Origin: Closterium sp. Naga37s-1
Taxonomy: Eukaryota; Streptophyta; Zygnematophyceae; Desmidiales; Closteriaceae
Direction of reading: 5' to 3'
Assembly: GCA_947471745.1 (NCBI GenBank)
Contig: CANJKZ010000078.1
Location: 3,848,501-3,912,500 of the forward strand
DNA: 64,000 nucleotides
The notes below the pieces were generated by a model. The model ran no database searches. It had not been told where the DNA came from and saw nothing but the letters and a program-made list of their open reading frames with translations. Positions 9,427 through 20,004 of this stretch are shown piece by piece; positions within the stretch are counted from its first letter, which is position 1, and each line of letters starts with the position of its first letter. The translations under genes and the position numbers were made by a program.

Positions 9427-12400
9427 CTCCGTGAGTGGTTGGTTCAGCGTGGGGCGGGTGAGGGTAGTGAGACCTGCCCGTATGTCATTCGCACGGGTGC
9501 CCGTGCGGGCCGGACATGCGGGAGGTTTCACACTGAGCGCCGCTTCTTTGCCCGCCTTGATGACGCTTGGCGTACTGAGATTGGTGATGACGTCGAGCGC
9601 CCTCGCTGGGCGGAGTTGCTTAGGTCGGGAGTTGCTATCTTTGACCTAGACTTTGATGTTATTATCTCTGCCATGTATGCTTTCTCTTTTAGTGCTGAGG
9701 GTGACTGTTACTGGTGTGTGCCGCCTGACCCAGGTATAGCCGCTGCTGCTCTAGGTGCTAGTGCGTCTGGTACTCCCCCTGGTACTGCGCCTGCTGAGGC
9801 CCTGCACACCTTCATGTTGGACTCCGGCGCCTCGCGCTGTTTCTTTCGTGACAGCACCACTCTCACTCCTCTTCCTGCACCTGTTCCGGTCAGACAGGCT
9901 GACCCCTCTGGGGGCCCGGTCGTTGCCAGTTCCTCCACTGTCCTCCCGTGTCCGGCGGTTCCGTCCGGCTCACTGTCAGGTCTTCACCTCCCCTCGTTCT
10001 CTACGAACTTGGTGAGTACCGCTGCCCTCCAGGATGCGATGGTCACTACCACCACTCCTAGGGGTCAGCGTGTGTCGATCTGCACGTGCACACGGACGGG
10101 GCGTCACCTGGCTACGTTCACTCGTCGGCCAGGGTTGAGTCTGTACACACTGGCTAACAAGCCTCCTCAGGTCGCTGCGTCCGCTCAGGTGTCCGCGTCA
10201 GGTCAGGTAGCCGCCTCTTGCTTGTGTCGCCTCCTGTCGCACCAGACTCTCCTTTGGCACCACCGCCTGGGTCACCCCTCCCTGCCACGCCTTCGTGGCA
10301 TGCACTCCCGTCTCCTTGTCTCTGGTCTCCCCAGGTCTCTGCCTCCCCTGTCGCCCTCACCTGCCCCGCCCTGTCTTCCTTGCGTCGAGGGGCGGCAAGG
10401 CGCCGCTCCTCACTCATTCTCGTTCCCCCTGACGAATGCTCCCCTGCAGACCCTCCACATGGACGTGTGGGGCCCAGCCCGCGTCAGTGGACAGGGCCGC
10501 GAGCGCTACTTTCTGCTGGTAGTTGACGACTACACGCGGTACACCACAGTCTTCCCCTTGCGCAGCAAGGGTGAAGTCTCTGCTGTCTTGATCCCTTGGA
10601 TCCGCACAGCCCGTCTCCAGCTGCGCGAGCGATTCGGCCAGGACCTTCCTGTCCTGCGTCTGCACTCTGACAGAGGTGGTGAGTTCTCCTCCGACCTCTT
10701 GCGGGACTTTTGTCGTGGGGAGGGCATTCTCCAGTCGTTCACGCTTCCAGACTCCCCTCAGGAAAATGGGATTGCTGAGCGCCGCATTGGCTTAGTCATG
10801 GAGGTTGCTCGTACCTCCATGATCCATGCGGCCACTCCCCATTTTCTGTGGCCGTTTGCGGTCCGGTACGCTGCGCATCAGCTCAACCTTTGGCCCCGTG
10901 TCTCCTTGCCGGAGACCTCGCCCACACTGCGTTGGACGGGGAAGGTTGGCGATGCGTCGGTGTTCCGGGTCTGGGGTTCTCGTGCCTTTGTTCGCGATTC
11001 GTCCGCGGACAGGCTCTCTGCCCGCGCAATTCCCTGCGTCTTCCTTGGCTTTGTCCTTGACGCGCCTGGCTGGTAGTTTTACCACCCCAACTCGCGCCGT
11101 GTCCTCCCTTCTCAGGACGTCACGTTCGACGAGTCGGTTCCCTTCTACCGTCTCTTCCCCTACCGCTCTGCCCCTTCCCCGCCTCCGCCGCTCTTCCTTG
11201 CTCCCGGTCCACCTCCGGTAGACCCCCTTCCGCCCCAGGGTCCTGCTCCCTCGGGAGTGTCTCAGGTAGACCCTCTCCCTGGTACTGCACCTGTTCAGGT
11301 AGCTGTCGTCCCAGGTGCTGCTCCAGGTGCTGCGTCTGGGGGTGCTGCATCTGGGGGTGCGGAGCCGGGTGTTGCGGGGTCTGAGGGTGCTGGGTCTGGG
11401 GGTGCTGAGCCTGAGGGTGTTGAGCCTGGGGGTGCTGAGTCGGAGGGTGCGGAGCCTGGGGGTGCTGAGTCGGAGGGTGCGGAGTCTGGGGGTGCTGAGC
11501 CTCGGGGTGCTGCTTCATCTGGAGGTCCTGCTGGTGCTTCACCGCGACTGTCCTCGCAGCAGCTGCGTGAGTGGCTTGTTCAGCGCCCACACCGTCGGAT
11601 TGGAGCCCCTGGGGCTGGCGAGCCTGGAGACGCTGGAGCTAGAGGTGCTGCTGTTACTACTGGAGCTGGAGACCCTACGGAGCCTGGAGCAGCTGGCGCC
11701 GGAGGCGCTGGAGCTGCAGGAGCTGGAGCTGTTGACCCTGGCGCTGGAGGTGCTGGAGGCACTGTGCGGCCGCGCCCGTACTTCGTTCCCCTGCTTCAAC
11801 AGGTTCTTGGTGTCCCGTCTTCTCCTGGTCTTCCTCCTCCCTTCCTGTGTCCACCGCCTGACCACTCGCAGCCGCCTTTACAGCCAGCCTCCCCACTGCC
11901 TACTCCCTCTCCTTACACTGAGCAGTCTGGAGGTCTTACGGAGCGCCGTGAGCCTGCGTCTCATCCTGTCTCGCCTGTTTGCACTGCTCGTCGCGCTCCT
12001 CGTTCGCGTCCTCCTCCTGTCCCAGGCACGCACACCATGGCACTCCGTCCTTCCTCTGTTCCACTGCGTGTTCCTCTGCCTGCTCCTCCTGAGTCCTCTC
12101 TTCCTGAGGTCCCTGAACCTGAGTCTGACCGAGCGCGTGCTGCCAGTCCCACTGTCGCTCGTCTTCTTGCCACTGCTATCACTGACCCTTCCTTTGAGTC
12201 TGCTGCTGCGTCTGCTCTCGTTGCTGAGCTGCTTGATTTTGCTGCTGCCTGCCGTCTCGACTACGCCACTGCTCTTGTTGCTGAGTCTGGGTCTGCCAGT
12301 CCTCCGTCCGTCGGGGGTGAGTGTGCTCTTAGCACGGACGTCCTTGAGGACAGGCAGGAGGACTTTGAGTGTCTTGCAGCTGCTTTACCTCGTTTCGCTT

Positions 12401-12697
12401 CCTTGCTGCTTGCCCCTGAGGGAGACCCGGATGCTCCAGACATCCCGACCTCGCGCTCTTACGCAGAGGCGATTACGGGTCCTTACTCCTCTCAGTGGCA
12501 GGCAGCTATGGATGCCGAGATGGCATCCTGGAAGTCCACAGGCACTTACGTAGACGAGGTTCCCCCACCTGGGGTGAACATAGTCGATGGCATGTGGATC
12601 TTCAGGGTGAAGCGGCCGCCGGGTTCTCCGCCTGCCTTCAAGGCGCGCTACGTTGCTCGAGGTTTCTGTCAGCGACATGGAGTTGACTACTTCCAGA
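9427..12697 (+). pseudogene. pol: Copia A pol: protease, integrase, linker, start of RT
   Basis: Same frame as gag. The Cys/His segment (CPYVIRTG to HTERRF) has lost its last Cys. Protease LDSGASRCFFRD has its Asp codon at 9820. Integrase has the WHHRLGHPSLPRL His-pair and CLPCVEG Cys-pair, MDVWGP (about 10460), HSDRGGEF (about 10663) and the Glu in PQENGIAERR (about 10757). TAG at 11074-11076 follows DAPGW, where C and D have CAG. A Gly/Ala/Glu-rich linker spans about 11280-11760. RT begins with QWQAAMDAEMASWKSTG. The TRIM splits the FSP motif at 12697. Confidence 0.88.
12693..12697 (+). other. Target-site duplication of the TRIM, left copy
   Basis: CCAGA here and again at 14308-14312. Removing the insert and one copy restores an unbroken RT reading frame, which confirms the borders. 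Confidence 0.92.
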
Positions 12698-12836
12698 TGT
12701 CAGAATGTTATGTTTTGTCTAGCCTGCAGTGGGGTACTCAATAGTGAGTACAGCCCAATTTAGGGTTTGCTATATGTACTCAACTGCTTGCTAGTGAAAC
12801 CCTCTCTTTCTCATTTCTAACTTCTTGATTCTAACA
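12698..12836 (+). repeat. 5' LTR of the TRIM
   Basis: 139 bp, TG to CA. Apart from 31 bp that the 3' LTR lacks (between two CTCA repeats) and one C/T difference near the end, it matches 14200-14307. Confidence 0.92.
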
Positions 12837-12851
12837 TGGAATCAGAGCAGG
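12837..12851 (+). other. Primer-binding site of the TRIM
   Basis: TGGAATCAGAGCAGG adjoins the LTR, one base away from the initiator tRNA-Met type site over its first 12 bases. Confidence 0.85.
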
Positions 12852-14199
12852 TCGACCCCCTCGGGTCGATCCTGTGTATGGGCCCACCCAACACTTCCGC
12901 TGCTGCTACTCTGTCTATCGCGCGCCTCGGGCGCGCGCTGCCTTCTTGCCTGCCGCGGGCCCAAGGCGCGCGGCCATTTTTCTTCCCGCCGCGCGCCTCG
13001 AGGCGCGCGGCGGTTTTCTGACCGTCGCGCCGCCCTGGGGGCCGCGCGACGCCCTTATCTGCCCGTCGTGCGCCCCGTGGCGCGAGGCCGTGCCCTGCCC
13101 GTCGCGCGCCCCGGGGCGCACGGCGGTTTCGTCGCCCGGGGGGCTCGTGCGCGGCCCCCCCTCGTCGCCCGTCGCGGCGCCTACGGGGGCCCGCGCGGCC
13201 CCAATTCCCGTCGCCTGTCGAGGCGACCCTGGGGGGGGCCGCGCGTCGGTCCCTCCCGTCGTCGTCCCGGCCCTGCCCCGTCCCGGACCTGCCCCGGCCC
13301 CGACCCTGTCCCGGCCCTGCCCCGGCCCCGTCGCGGCCCCGTCACGGACCTGCCCCAGCCCCGACCCTGTCCCGGCCCTGCCCCGGCCCCGTAGCGGCCC
13401 CGTCCCGGACCTGCCCCGACCCTGCCCCCCGCCTTTTCCCGTCGCCCGTCGCGGCGCCCGGGGGGGGGGGGCCGCGGGGGGGGGGGGGGGGGGGGGCGCG
13501 CTTCGGCCCTCCCGTCTTCGTCGCGGCCCTGCCCAACTGCCGCCCCTTCTGCTGCCCTGCCCTGTGTTGGGGTTTGGGGGTGGCGAGTGTGGGGGTGACG
13601 AATGTGAGTGGTCTCCCCTACTCCTCCTCCTCCTCCGTCTCCCACTGCTGCAGCTGCCGCTGAGGGGGGTGGGTGTGTGGGAGCCTATGGAGTGGTGCTA
13701 GGGGGTGGAGTATGAGTAGTGCTAGAGGTGCAGCAGGGGGTGTGTGAAAGGGGGGTGAGACAGTTAGAGGATGTTGGGCGGAGGCAGCTGTCGTGTCGCC
13801 AGCAGCGCCAGTAGTCCGGAGGCTACAATCTCCGGTAGCCCAGCGAGCCTGCTGCGCCAGTCGCCCGTGGGTCCTTTGCTCCTGCAGCTCAGAGTTAGTC
13901 GCGGAGCCAGTTACTCCAGTAGTCCGGAGGCTACAATCTCCGGTAGCCACAGTGCGCGCCGCTCCTGTTGCCCGTGTGTCTGCAGCTTCACCTGTCGTCT
14001 CCTATCTCTTCTCCTCTCACAGTCCCTCCTCCTCCTCACTTACCATCTGTGACTGCCTCTAGCTTTGCTTATATTTGTGAACTATAAACTGCTACTTCTT
14101 GTACTTGTGCTCAGAATGTGTGGTGACTTTGTGATCCACCCTGAGCTTGTTTTGCTTGGCTTGTTGTGCTGATTACACCCCACTTTGGCTATGGGGGTG

Positions 14200-14307
14200 T
14201 GTCAGAATGTTATGTTTTGTCTAGCCTGCAGTGGGGTACTCAATAGTGAGTACAGCCCAATTTAGGGTTTGCTATATGTACTCATTTCTAACTTTTTGAT
14301 TCTAACA
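14200..14307 (+). repeat. 3' LTR of the TRIM
   Basis: 108 bp, beginning TGTCAGAATGTTATG and ending TCTAACA, followed by the second CCAGA. It is shorter than the 5' LTR by one 31-bp deletion between short direct repeats. Confidence 0.92.
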
Positions 14308-14312
14308 CCAGA

Positions 14313-15637
14313 CCTTCTCCCCCACCCCGAAGATGAATACTCTTCGTGTGTTGCTGCACGTAGCTGCTCAGCGTGACTTCGAGTTACACTCCCTGGACTT
14401 CAGTACTGCCTTCCTGCAGGGCAGCCTGCACGAGGAGATATGGCTGCGCCGACCACCTGGTTTCACTGGGTCGTTTCCTGCAAGTACTCAGTGGAGCCTC
14501 CGCCGACCAGTCTACGGTCTCCGCCAGGCGCCTCGCGAGTGGCACGACACACTCAGGACTACACTTGCGGCTCTTGGGTTTGTTCCTTCTACAGCAGACC
14601 CGTCGCTGTTTCTACGCACCAACACCTCGCTGCCGCCCTTCTACGTCCTAGTGTACGTCGACGACCTTGTCTTTGCCACGGCTGACACTGAGGCACTGAC
14701 CCTTGTGAAGTCTGAGCTGCAGAAGAGACATACCTGCACTGACCTTGGTGAACTGAGCAGCTATCTTGGCCTGCAGATCACCCGGGACAGAGCACGACGC
14801 ACCATCACACTGACTCAGTCACACATGGTGCACCAGGTCCTTCAGCGCTTCGGCTTCCAGTACTCCTCGCCACAACTCACTCCTCTGTCTACCAGCCACT
14901 CACTCTCAGCTCCACCTTCGAACGAGTCCGTAGAGCCGAGTGGTCCGTACCCAGAGCTTGTGGGTTGCCTCATGTACCTAATGACCTGCACACGACCTGA
15001 CCTCGCGTACCTTCTCAGCCTTCTGGCTTGCTACGTGGCTCCCGGTAGGCACCGAAAGGTGCACTGGGATGCTGCGAAGAGGGTACTGCATTATCTGTGC
15101 AGTACGTCAGGCATGGGGCTTGTGCTTGGAGGACGGGGTCCAGTTGTCCTCACTGGTCACGCAGACGCTTCCTGGGTTGACGACTCAGCTACGCAGCGGT
15201 CGTCGCAGGGTTACACCTTCAGCCTTGGGTCCGGCTCGATTTCTTGGCGGTCTACCCGCTTGTCCTCAGTTCTCAGCTCCAGCTGTGAGGCTGAGATCTA
15301 CGCCGGAGCCATGGCTGCTCAGGAGCTACGCTGGCTCACCTACTTGCTGACCGACTTGGGAGAGCAGCCTCGTTCGCCTCCAGTCCTGTACGTAGACAAC
15401 AAGGCCATGATAGCCTTGTGTCAGGAGCACAGACTGGAGCACAGAACGAAGAACATCGCTCTGCGATACTTCCTTGCTCGAGAGTTGCAGCAGCGTGGTC
15501 AGCTTCGTCTAGCGTACGTGGCCACTCGGGCCAACACTGCTGATGTCTTCACCAAGGCACTTCCGCCTGGTGATCATCAGCGCTTTGTTACTGTGTTAGG
15601 CCTTGTGCCTACTTTGCCTCACTTACTTACTGCCTAA
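14313..15637 (+). pseudogene. pol: Copia A pol, reverse transcriptase and RNase H
   Basis: Continues the frame left at 12697. RT: LDFSTAFLQGSLHEEIWLRR, then VYGLRQAPREW, and the catalytic YVDD at about 14654-14665. RNase H: LTGHADASWVDD, SSSCEAEIYAG and YVDNKAMIAL, then the Copia C-terminal FLARELQQRGQ and VFTKALP. It ends with TAA at 15635-15637. This half has no internal stop, unlike the first half. Confidence 0.9.
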
Positions 15638-15738
15638 CTCTGCCTGTACTGTGATTTATCTATATACCTGCATGCTTGCACTTGTTAGGGTATGATCACT
15701 ATATTGTTTGTTCTCTTTATATAACTCTGCATGTGAAC

Positions 15739-15826
15739 TGGCCTTGTGGCCCTTTGCTTGTGCGCGGACTGTGTGGTGACTTTGTGATCCACATATTCTG
15801 AGCACAAGCAAATGGCCACAAGGCCA
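15739..15826. repeat. Inverted junction between Copia A and Copia B
   Basis: The 3' non-coding part of A (to about 15790) is followed at once by the inverted 3' non-coding part of B. The arms extend outward on both sides (roughly 15600-15755 and 15805-15970), sharing GCCTTGTGCCTACTTTGCC, TATATAACTCTGCATGTGAA and a small hairpin (TGGCC-ACAA-GGCCA at 15813-15826, a near-copy at 15739-15752). Neither side has an LTR. Confidence 0.8.
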
Positions 15827-15966
15827 GTTCACATGCAGAGTTATATAAAAGATAACAAACAGTACAGTGATCATAACCTAGCAAGTGTAAGCATGCAGGT
15901 ATATATATAGATCATAGTACAAGCAAAGTCACGAAGTGAGCAAGTGAGGCAAAGTAGGCACAAGGC

Positions 15967-18900
15967 CTAAAACACAATAGAAACGGTGATGGTGCGCCGT
16001 GCTCCGTCCCGGGTGATGTGCAAGCCAAGATAGCTGCGCAGCTCATCCAGGTCAATGCAGGTGTGTCTCTTCTGCAGCTCCGACTTCACAAGGGCCAGTG
16101 CCTCAGTATCAGCAGTGGCAAAAACCAAGTCGTCGACGTACGCGAGGATGTAGAACGGCGGCAGTGAATTGACAGTGCGCAGAAACAGCGACGGGTCAGC
16201 AGTCGAAGGAGCAAACCCAAGAGCCGCAAGCGTCGTCCTCAGTGTGTCGTGCCACTCACGAGGCGCCTGGCGGAGACCGTAGACTGGCCGCCGGAGGCTC
16301 CACTGGGTACATGCAGGAAACGACCCAGTGAAGCCAGAGGGGCAGCGCAGCCAGATCTCCTCGTGCAAGCTTCCTTCGTTGTCTGCCACTGAGAGGAGTA
16401 GGGACCCATAATCGCCTCTGCGTAAGAGCGCGGGGTTGGGATGTCTAGTGCATCCGGGTCTCCCTTAGGTGCAAGGAGCATGGCCACGAGATGAGGTACA
16501 ACGGCTGCAAGACACTCAAAGTCCTCCTGCCTGTCCTCAAGGACGTCCGTGCCAAGAGCACATTCACCCCCGACGGACGGAGGATAGTCAGACTTAGACT
16601 CAGCAACAATACTAGCGGCGAAGTCGAGACAACAGGCGGCAGCAAAGTCAACAAGCTCAGCAACTAGGGCAGACTCAATAGCGGACTCAAACGAAGGGTC
16701 AGAGACAACAGTGGCTAGAAGACGTGTGACAGTAGGACTGGTAGCACGAACTAAGTCAGACTCAGGATCCGGACCGTCAGCAAGAGAGGACGCAGGAGGA
16801 GACAGCAGGGGAACTCGACGTGGAACAGAGGAAGGACGAAGTGCCATAATGTGGGTACCGGGGACAGGAGGAGGATGCGGATGAGGAACACGACAACCAG
16901 TGCAAACAGTGCGAACAGGCGAGGCAGGACTAGACTCAGGCTCACGGCGCTCTGTAAGAGAGTCTGTCTGCTCAGCGTAAGGAGAAGGAGTAGGCAGTGG
17001 GGAGTCTGGCATTAACTGTAGCTGCGACTGGTGAGGCGTGACACAGTAAGCGAGGAGTAAGGCTAGTAGAAGACGGGAGACTAAGAACCTGGCGAAGGAC
17101 CGAGCCAAGTGGCGGCAGAGACGACGGCGGCGGCGGAACGAAAAGCAGTCGCCACTGCACAGTGCCTCCAGCACCAGTACCGCCAACTCCAGCACCCCCA
17201 GCGCCAGCACCTCCAGCTCCAGGGTCTCCAGCTCCTGCGCCTCCAGCTCCAGTGCCTCCAGCTCCAGCTCCTCCAGCTCCAGCGCCTCCAGCGCCAGCGC
17301 CTCCAGCTCCAGGGTCTCCAGCTCCAGTGCCTCCAGCTCCAGGGTCTCCAACTCCGGTGGCTCCAGCTCTAGGGTCTCCAGCTCCAGTGCCTCCAGCTCC
17401 AGCGCCTCCAGCTCCGTGCCTCCAGGTCCAGGGTCTCAAGCTCCAACGCCTCCAACACCGCCAGCTCCAGCAACTCCAGTACCTCTAGTACGAGCACCTC
17501 CAGGACCATCAGCTCCAGCACCTCCGGTACCTCCAGCTCAAGCAGTAACTCCAGCACCTCCAGGACTAGTAGCTCGAGCACCTCCAGCTCCAGTGCCTCC
17601 AGCGGCAGGGCCTCCAGCACCCCCAGACGCAGCACCCCTAGCACCACCACCCCCAGCAGCACTAGAGTCTACAGTGACCTCAACAGGCTCAGCCAAGGGG
17701 AGTGTGTCTACCTGAGACACACCTGAGGGAGCAGGAGCCTGAGGAGGGAGGGGGTCTACTGGAGGGGGACAGGGAGCAAGGAAGAGTGGCGGGGAGGAGA
17801 GAGGGGCAGTGCGGAAGGGGAAGAGACGGTAATAGGGAACCGACTCGTCAAACGTGACGTCCTGAGAGGGCAGGACACAGTGCGAGGTGGGGTGGTAGAA
17901 CAACCAGCCAGGCACGTGAGGGGGAAAGCCAAGGAAGACGCAGGGAATGGCGCAGGAGGAGAGCTTGTCCGCGGAAGTATCGCGTACAAAGGCACGGGAG
18001 CTCCAGACCCGGAACACCGACGCATCGCCAACCTTCCCCGTCTAACGCAGTATAGGCAAGGTCTCCGGCAAGGAGACACGGGGCCAGAGGTTGAGCTGAT
18101 GCCCAGCGTACCGGACCGCAAACGGCCACAGAAAATGGGGAGCAGCCGCATGGATCATGGAGGTACGAGCGACCTCCATGACTAAGCCAGTGCGGCTCTC
18201 AGCAACCCCATTTTGTTGCGGGGAGGCCGGAAGTGTGAACGACTGGAGGATGCCCTCCCCATGACAAAAGTCTTGCAAGAGGTCGGAGGAGAACTCACCA
18301 CCTCTGTAAGAGTGCATTCGCAGGACAGGAAGGTCCTCGCGGAACCGCTCGCGGATCTCGAGACGGATTGCGCGGATCCAAGGGATCAAGACATTAGGGA
18401 CCTCACCCTTGCTGTGCAAGGGGAAGACCGTGGTGTAACGCGTGTAGTCGTCAACAACCAGCATAAAGTAGCGCTCGCGGCCCTGTCCACTGACGCGGGC
18501 TGGGCCCCACACGAACACGTGGAGAGTCTGCAGGGGAGCAGTCGTTGGGGGAACTAAGGAGGAGTGAGGAGCGGCGCGCTGTTGCCCCTTGACGCAAGGA
18601 AGGTAGGGCGGGGCAGGCGAGGGCGGGAGTGGAGGTAGAGACCTAGGAAGACCAGAAACAAGGAGGCGGGAGTGCATGCCACGAAGGCGTGGCAGGGAGG
18701 GGTGACCAAGGCGGTGGTGCCAAAGGAGAGTCTGATGCGACAGGAGGCAACATGAGTAGGGGGCTGCTACCGGACCCGACGCGTACACCTGAGCAGACGC
18801 TGCTACCTGAGGAGGCTCAGTAGTCAGTGTGTACAGACTCGACCCAGGCCGACGGGTGAACGTGGCCAGGTGAGGGCCCATCTGTGTACACGTGCAGATC

Positions 18901-19645
18901 GACACACGCTGACCCCCAGGAGTGGTGGTAGTAACCATCGCATCCTGGAGGGCAGCGGTACTCACCAAGTTCATAGAGAACGAGGGGAGGTGAAGACCTG
19001 AGAGTGAGCCGGACGAAACCGCCGGACACGGGAGAACAGTGGAGGAACGTGCAAGAACTGGGCCCCCTGAGGGGTCAGCCAGTCTGAATGGAACAGGTGC
19101 AGGGAGTGGAGTGAGTGTGGTACTGTCGCGAAAGAAATAGCGGGAAGCACCTGAGTGAAGCGTGAAGGTGTGCACGGCCTCAGCAGGCGCAGTACCAGGG
19201 AGAGCAGCCTCTATATCTGGGTCGGGCGGCACACACAGGTAACAGTCACCCTCAGCACTAACAGTCAAGGCATACATGGCAGCAAGGATAGCATCATAGT
19301 CAAGAGGAAAGATATCAACACCAGACCTAAGCAGCTCTGGCCAGCGGGAGCGCTCAGCCTCGTCGCCAAACTATGCGCACCAAGCGTCGTCAAGGCGGGA
19401 GAAGCAGCGGTGCTGTGTGTGAAACTTCCCGCTTGTATGACCAGCGCTGTCACTTGTGCGAATGACATACGGGCAGTGAACACTACCCCTAGACACCCCA
19501 CGCTGAGAAAACCACTCACGAAGCTGATGGGGCGTAGGGGTCTCGCTCAGACGCTGGTGCTACTGCCTCTGGCCACAGCCAAAACCTCCCCTCTGAACAG
19601 CTCCACCCCGACCGCCAGCACTGCCGCCGCCACCACTGCCACCAC
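15967..19645 (-). pseudogene. pol: Copia B gag C-terminus and pol remnant
   Basis: From 19645 downward: glycine-rich gag tail, frameshifted Cys/His segment, protease with HSGA instead of DSGA, and integrase with LHVFVWGP and HSYRGGEF, so two of the catalytic Asp residues are replaced. TAG at 18042-18044 replaces the Trp codon in LRWTG. The linker (about 17000-17640) is A/G-rich and shifts frame. RT has lost the part between SSQWQ and LHEEIWLR near 16380, keeps AYVDD at about 16135, and is joined after RRTIT (about 15995) directly to the C-terminal VLGLVPT text, deleting most of RNase H. Confidence 0.85.
19641..19645 (+). other. Target-site duplication of Copia C, left copy
   Basis: ACCAC, repeated at 27024-27028. 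Both copies lie in the glycine-rich region of B gag, which continues on each side of C. Confidence 0.9.
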
Positions 19646-19775
19646 TGTCAGAATAAACAGAAGGAGTGAATGAACTAGGCAGCAGGTGGGTACAAGTATG
19701 AAAACCTTAAAGTGTTTTACCCTATAAGAACTACCCCACTACAGCCTAAACAGACTATAGCATATAAGTTTGACA
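19646..19775 (-). repeat. 3' LTR of Copia C
   Basis: 130 bp, reading TGTCAAACTTATATGCTATA to TATTCTGACA on the minus strand. The G-rich tract TATGGGGGTG abuts it (19776-19785). It differs from the 5' LTR by a few bases. Confidence 0.9.
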
Positions 19776-20004
19776 CACCCCCATAGGCAAAGTGGGGGAG
19801 AACAAGAGGTCACAAGACCAGTCAAGAAAGGCAAAGCAAGCTCAGGGTGGATCACAAAGTCACCACGCAAGCTGAGCACAAGCAAATGGCCACAAGGCCA
19901 GTTCACATGAAGAGTTATATAAAGGAACACAGACAATACAGTGAACACAACCTAGCAAGAGTAAGCATGCAGGTATATGTATAGAGAGTACAGTACAAGC
20001 AGAG

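Larger units (their letters stand above)
12698..14307 (+). mobile_element. TRIM-like short non-autonomous LTR element
   Basis: 1610 bp flanked by CCAGA. Starts TGTCAGAATG and ends TCTAACA. It has two short LTRs, a primer site touching the 5' LTR and a G-rich tract (TATGGGGGTG) touching the 3' LTR. It has no gag or pol. The last 100 bp before the 3' LTR (GGTGACTTTGTGATCCACC, then CCCACTTTGGCTATGGGGGTG) match the same place in elements C and D, so it probably moves with that family's proteins. The interior has GC-rich sequence, two G-runs near 13460-13496, and a direct repeat of about 105 bp near 13800-13975 marked by AGTCCGGAGGCTACAATCTC. Confidence 0.9.
6531..15793 (+). mobile_element. Ty1/Copia retrotransposon A (defective, 3' LTR missing)
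   Basis: Order along the plus strand: 5' LTR (6531-6699), primer site, 1.65-kb GC-rich leader, gag, protease, integrase, linker, reverse transcriptase and RNase H, which is the Copia order. Two TAG stops and a TRIM insertion break the coding region. The 3' non-coding part ends at GATCCAC near 15790, where it runs straight into the inverted 3' part of element B. No 3' LTR or target duplication is present. Confidence 0.85.

Noticed and set aside
9046..9649. Overlapping open frames on both strands across the glycine-rich gag region
   Set aside because: Shadows of the GGN-rich gag codons; only the gag frame has capsid text before and protease text after.
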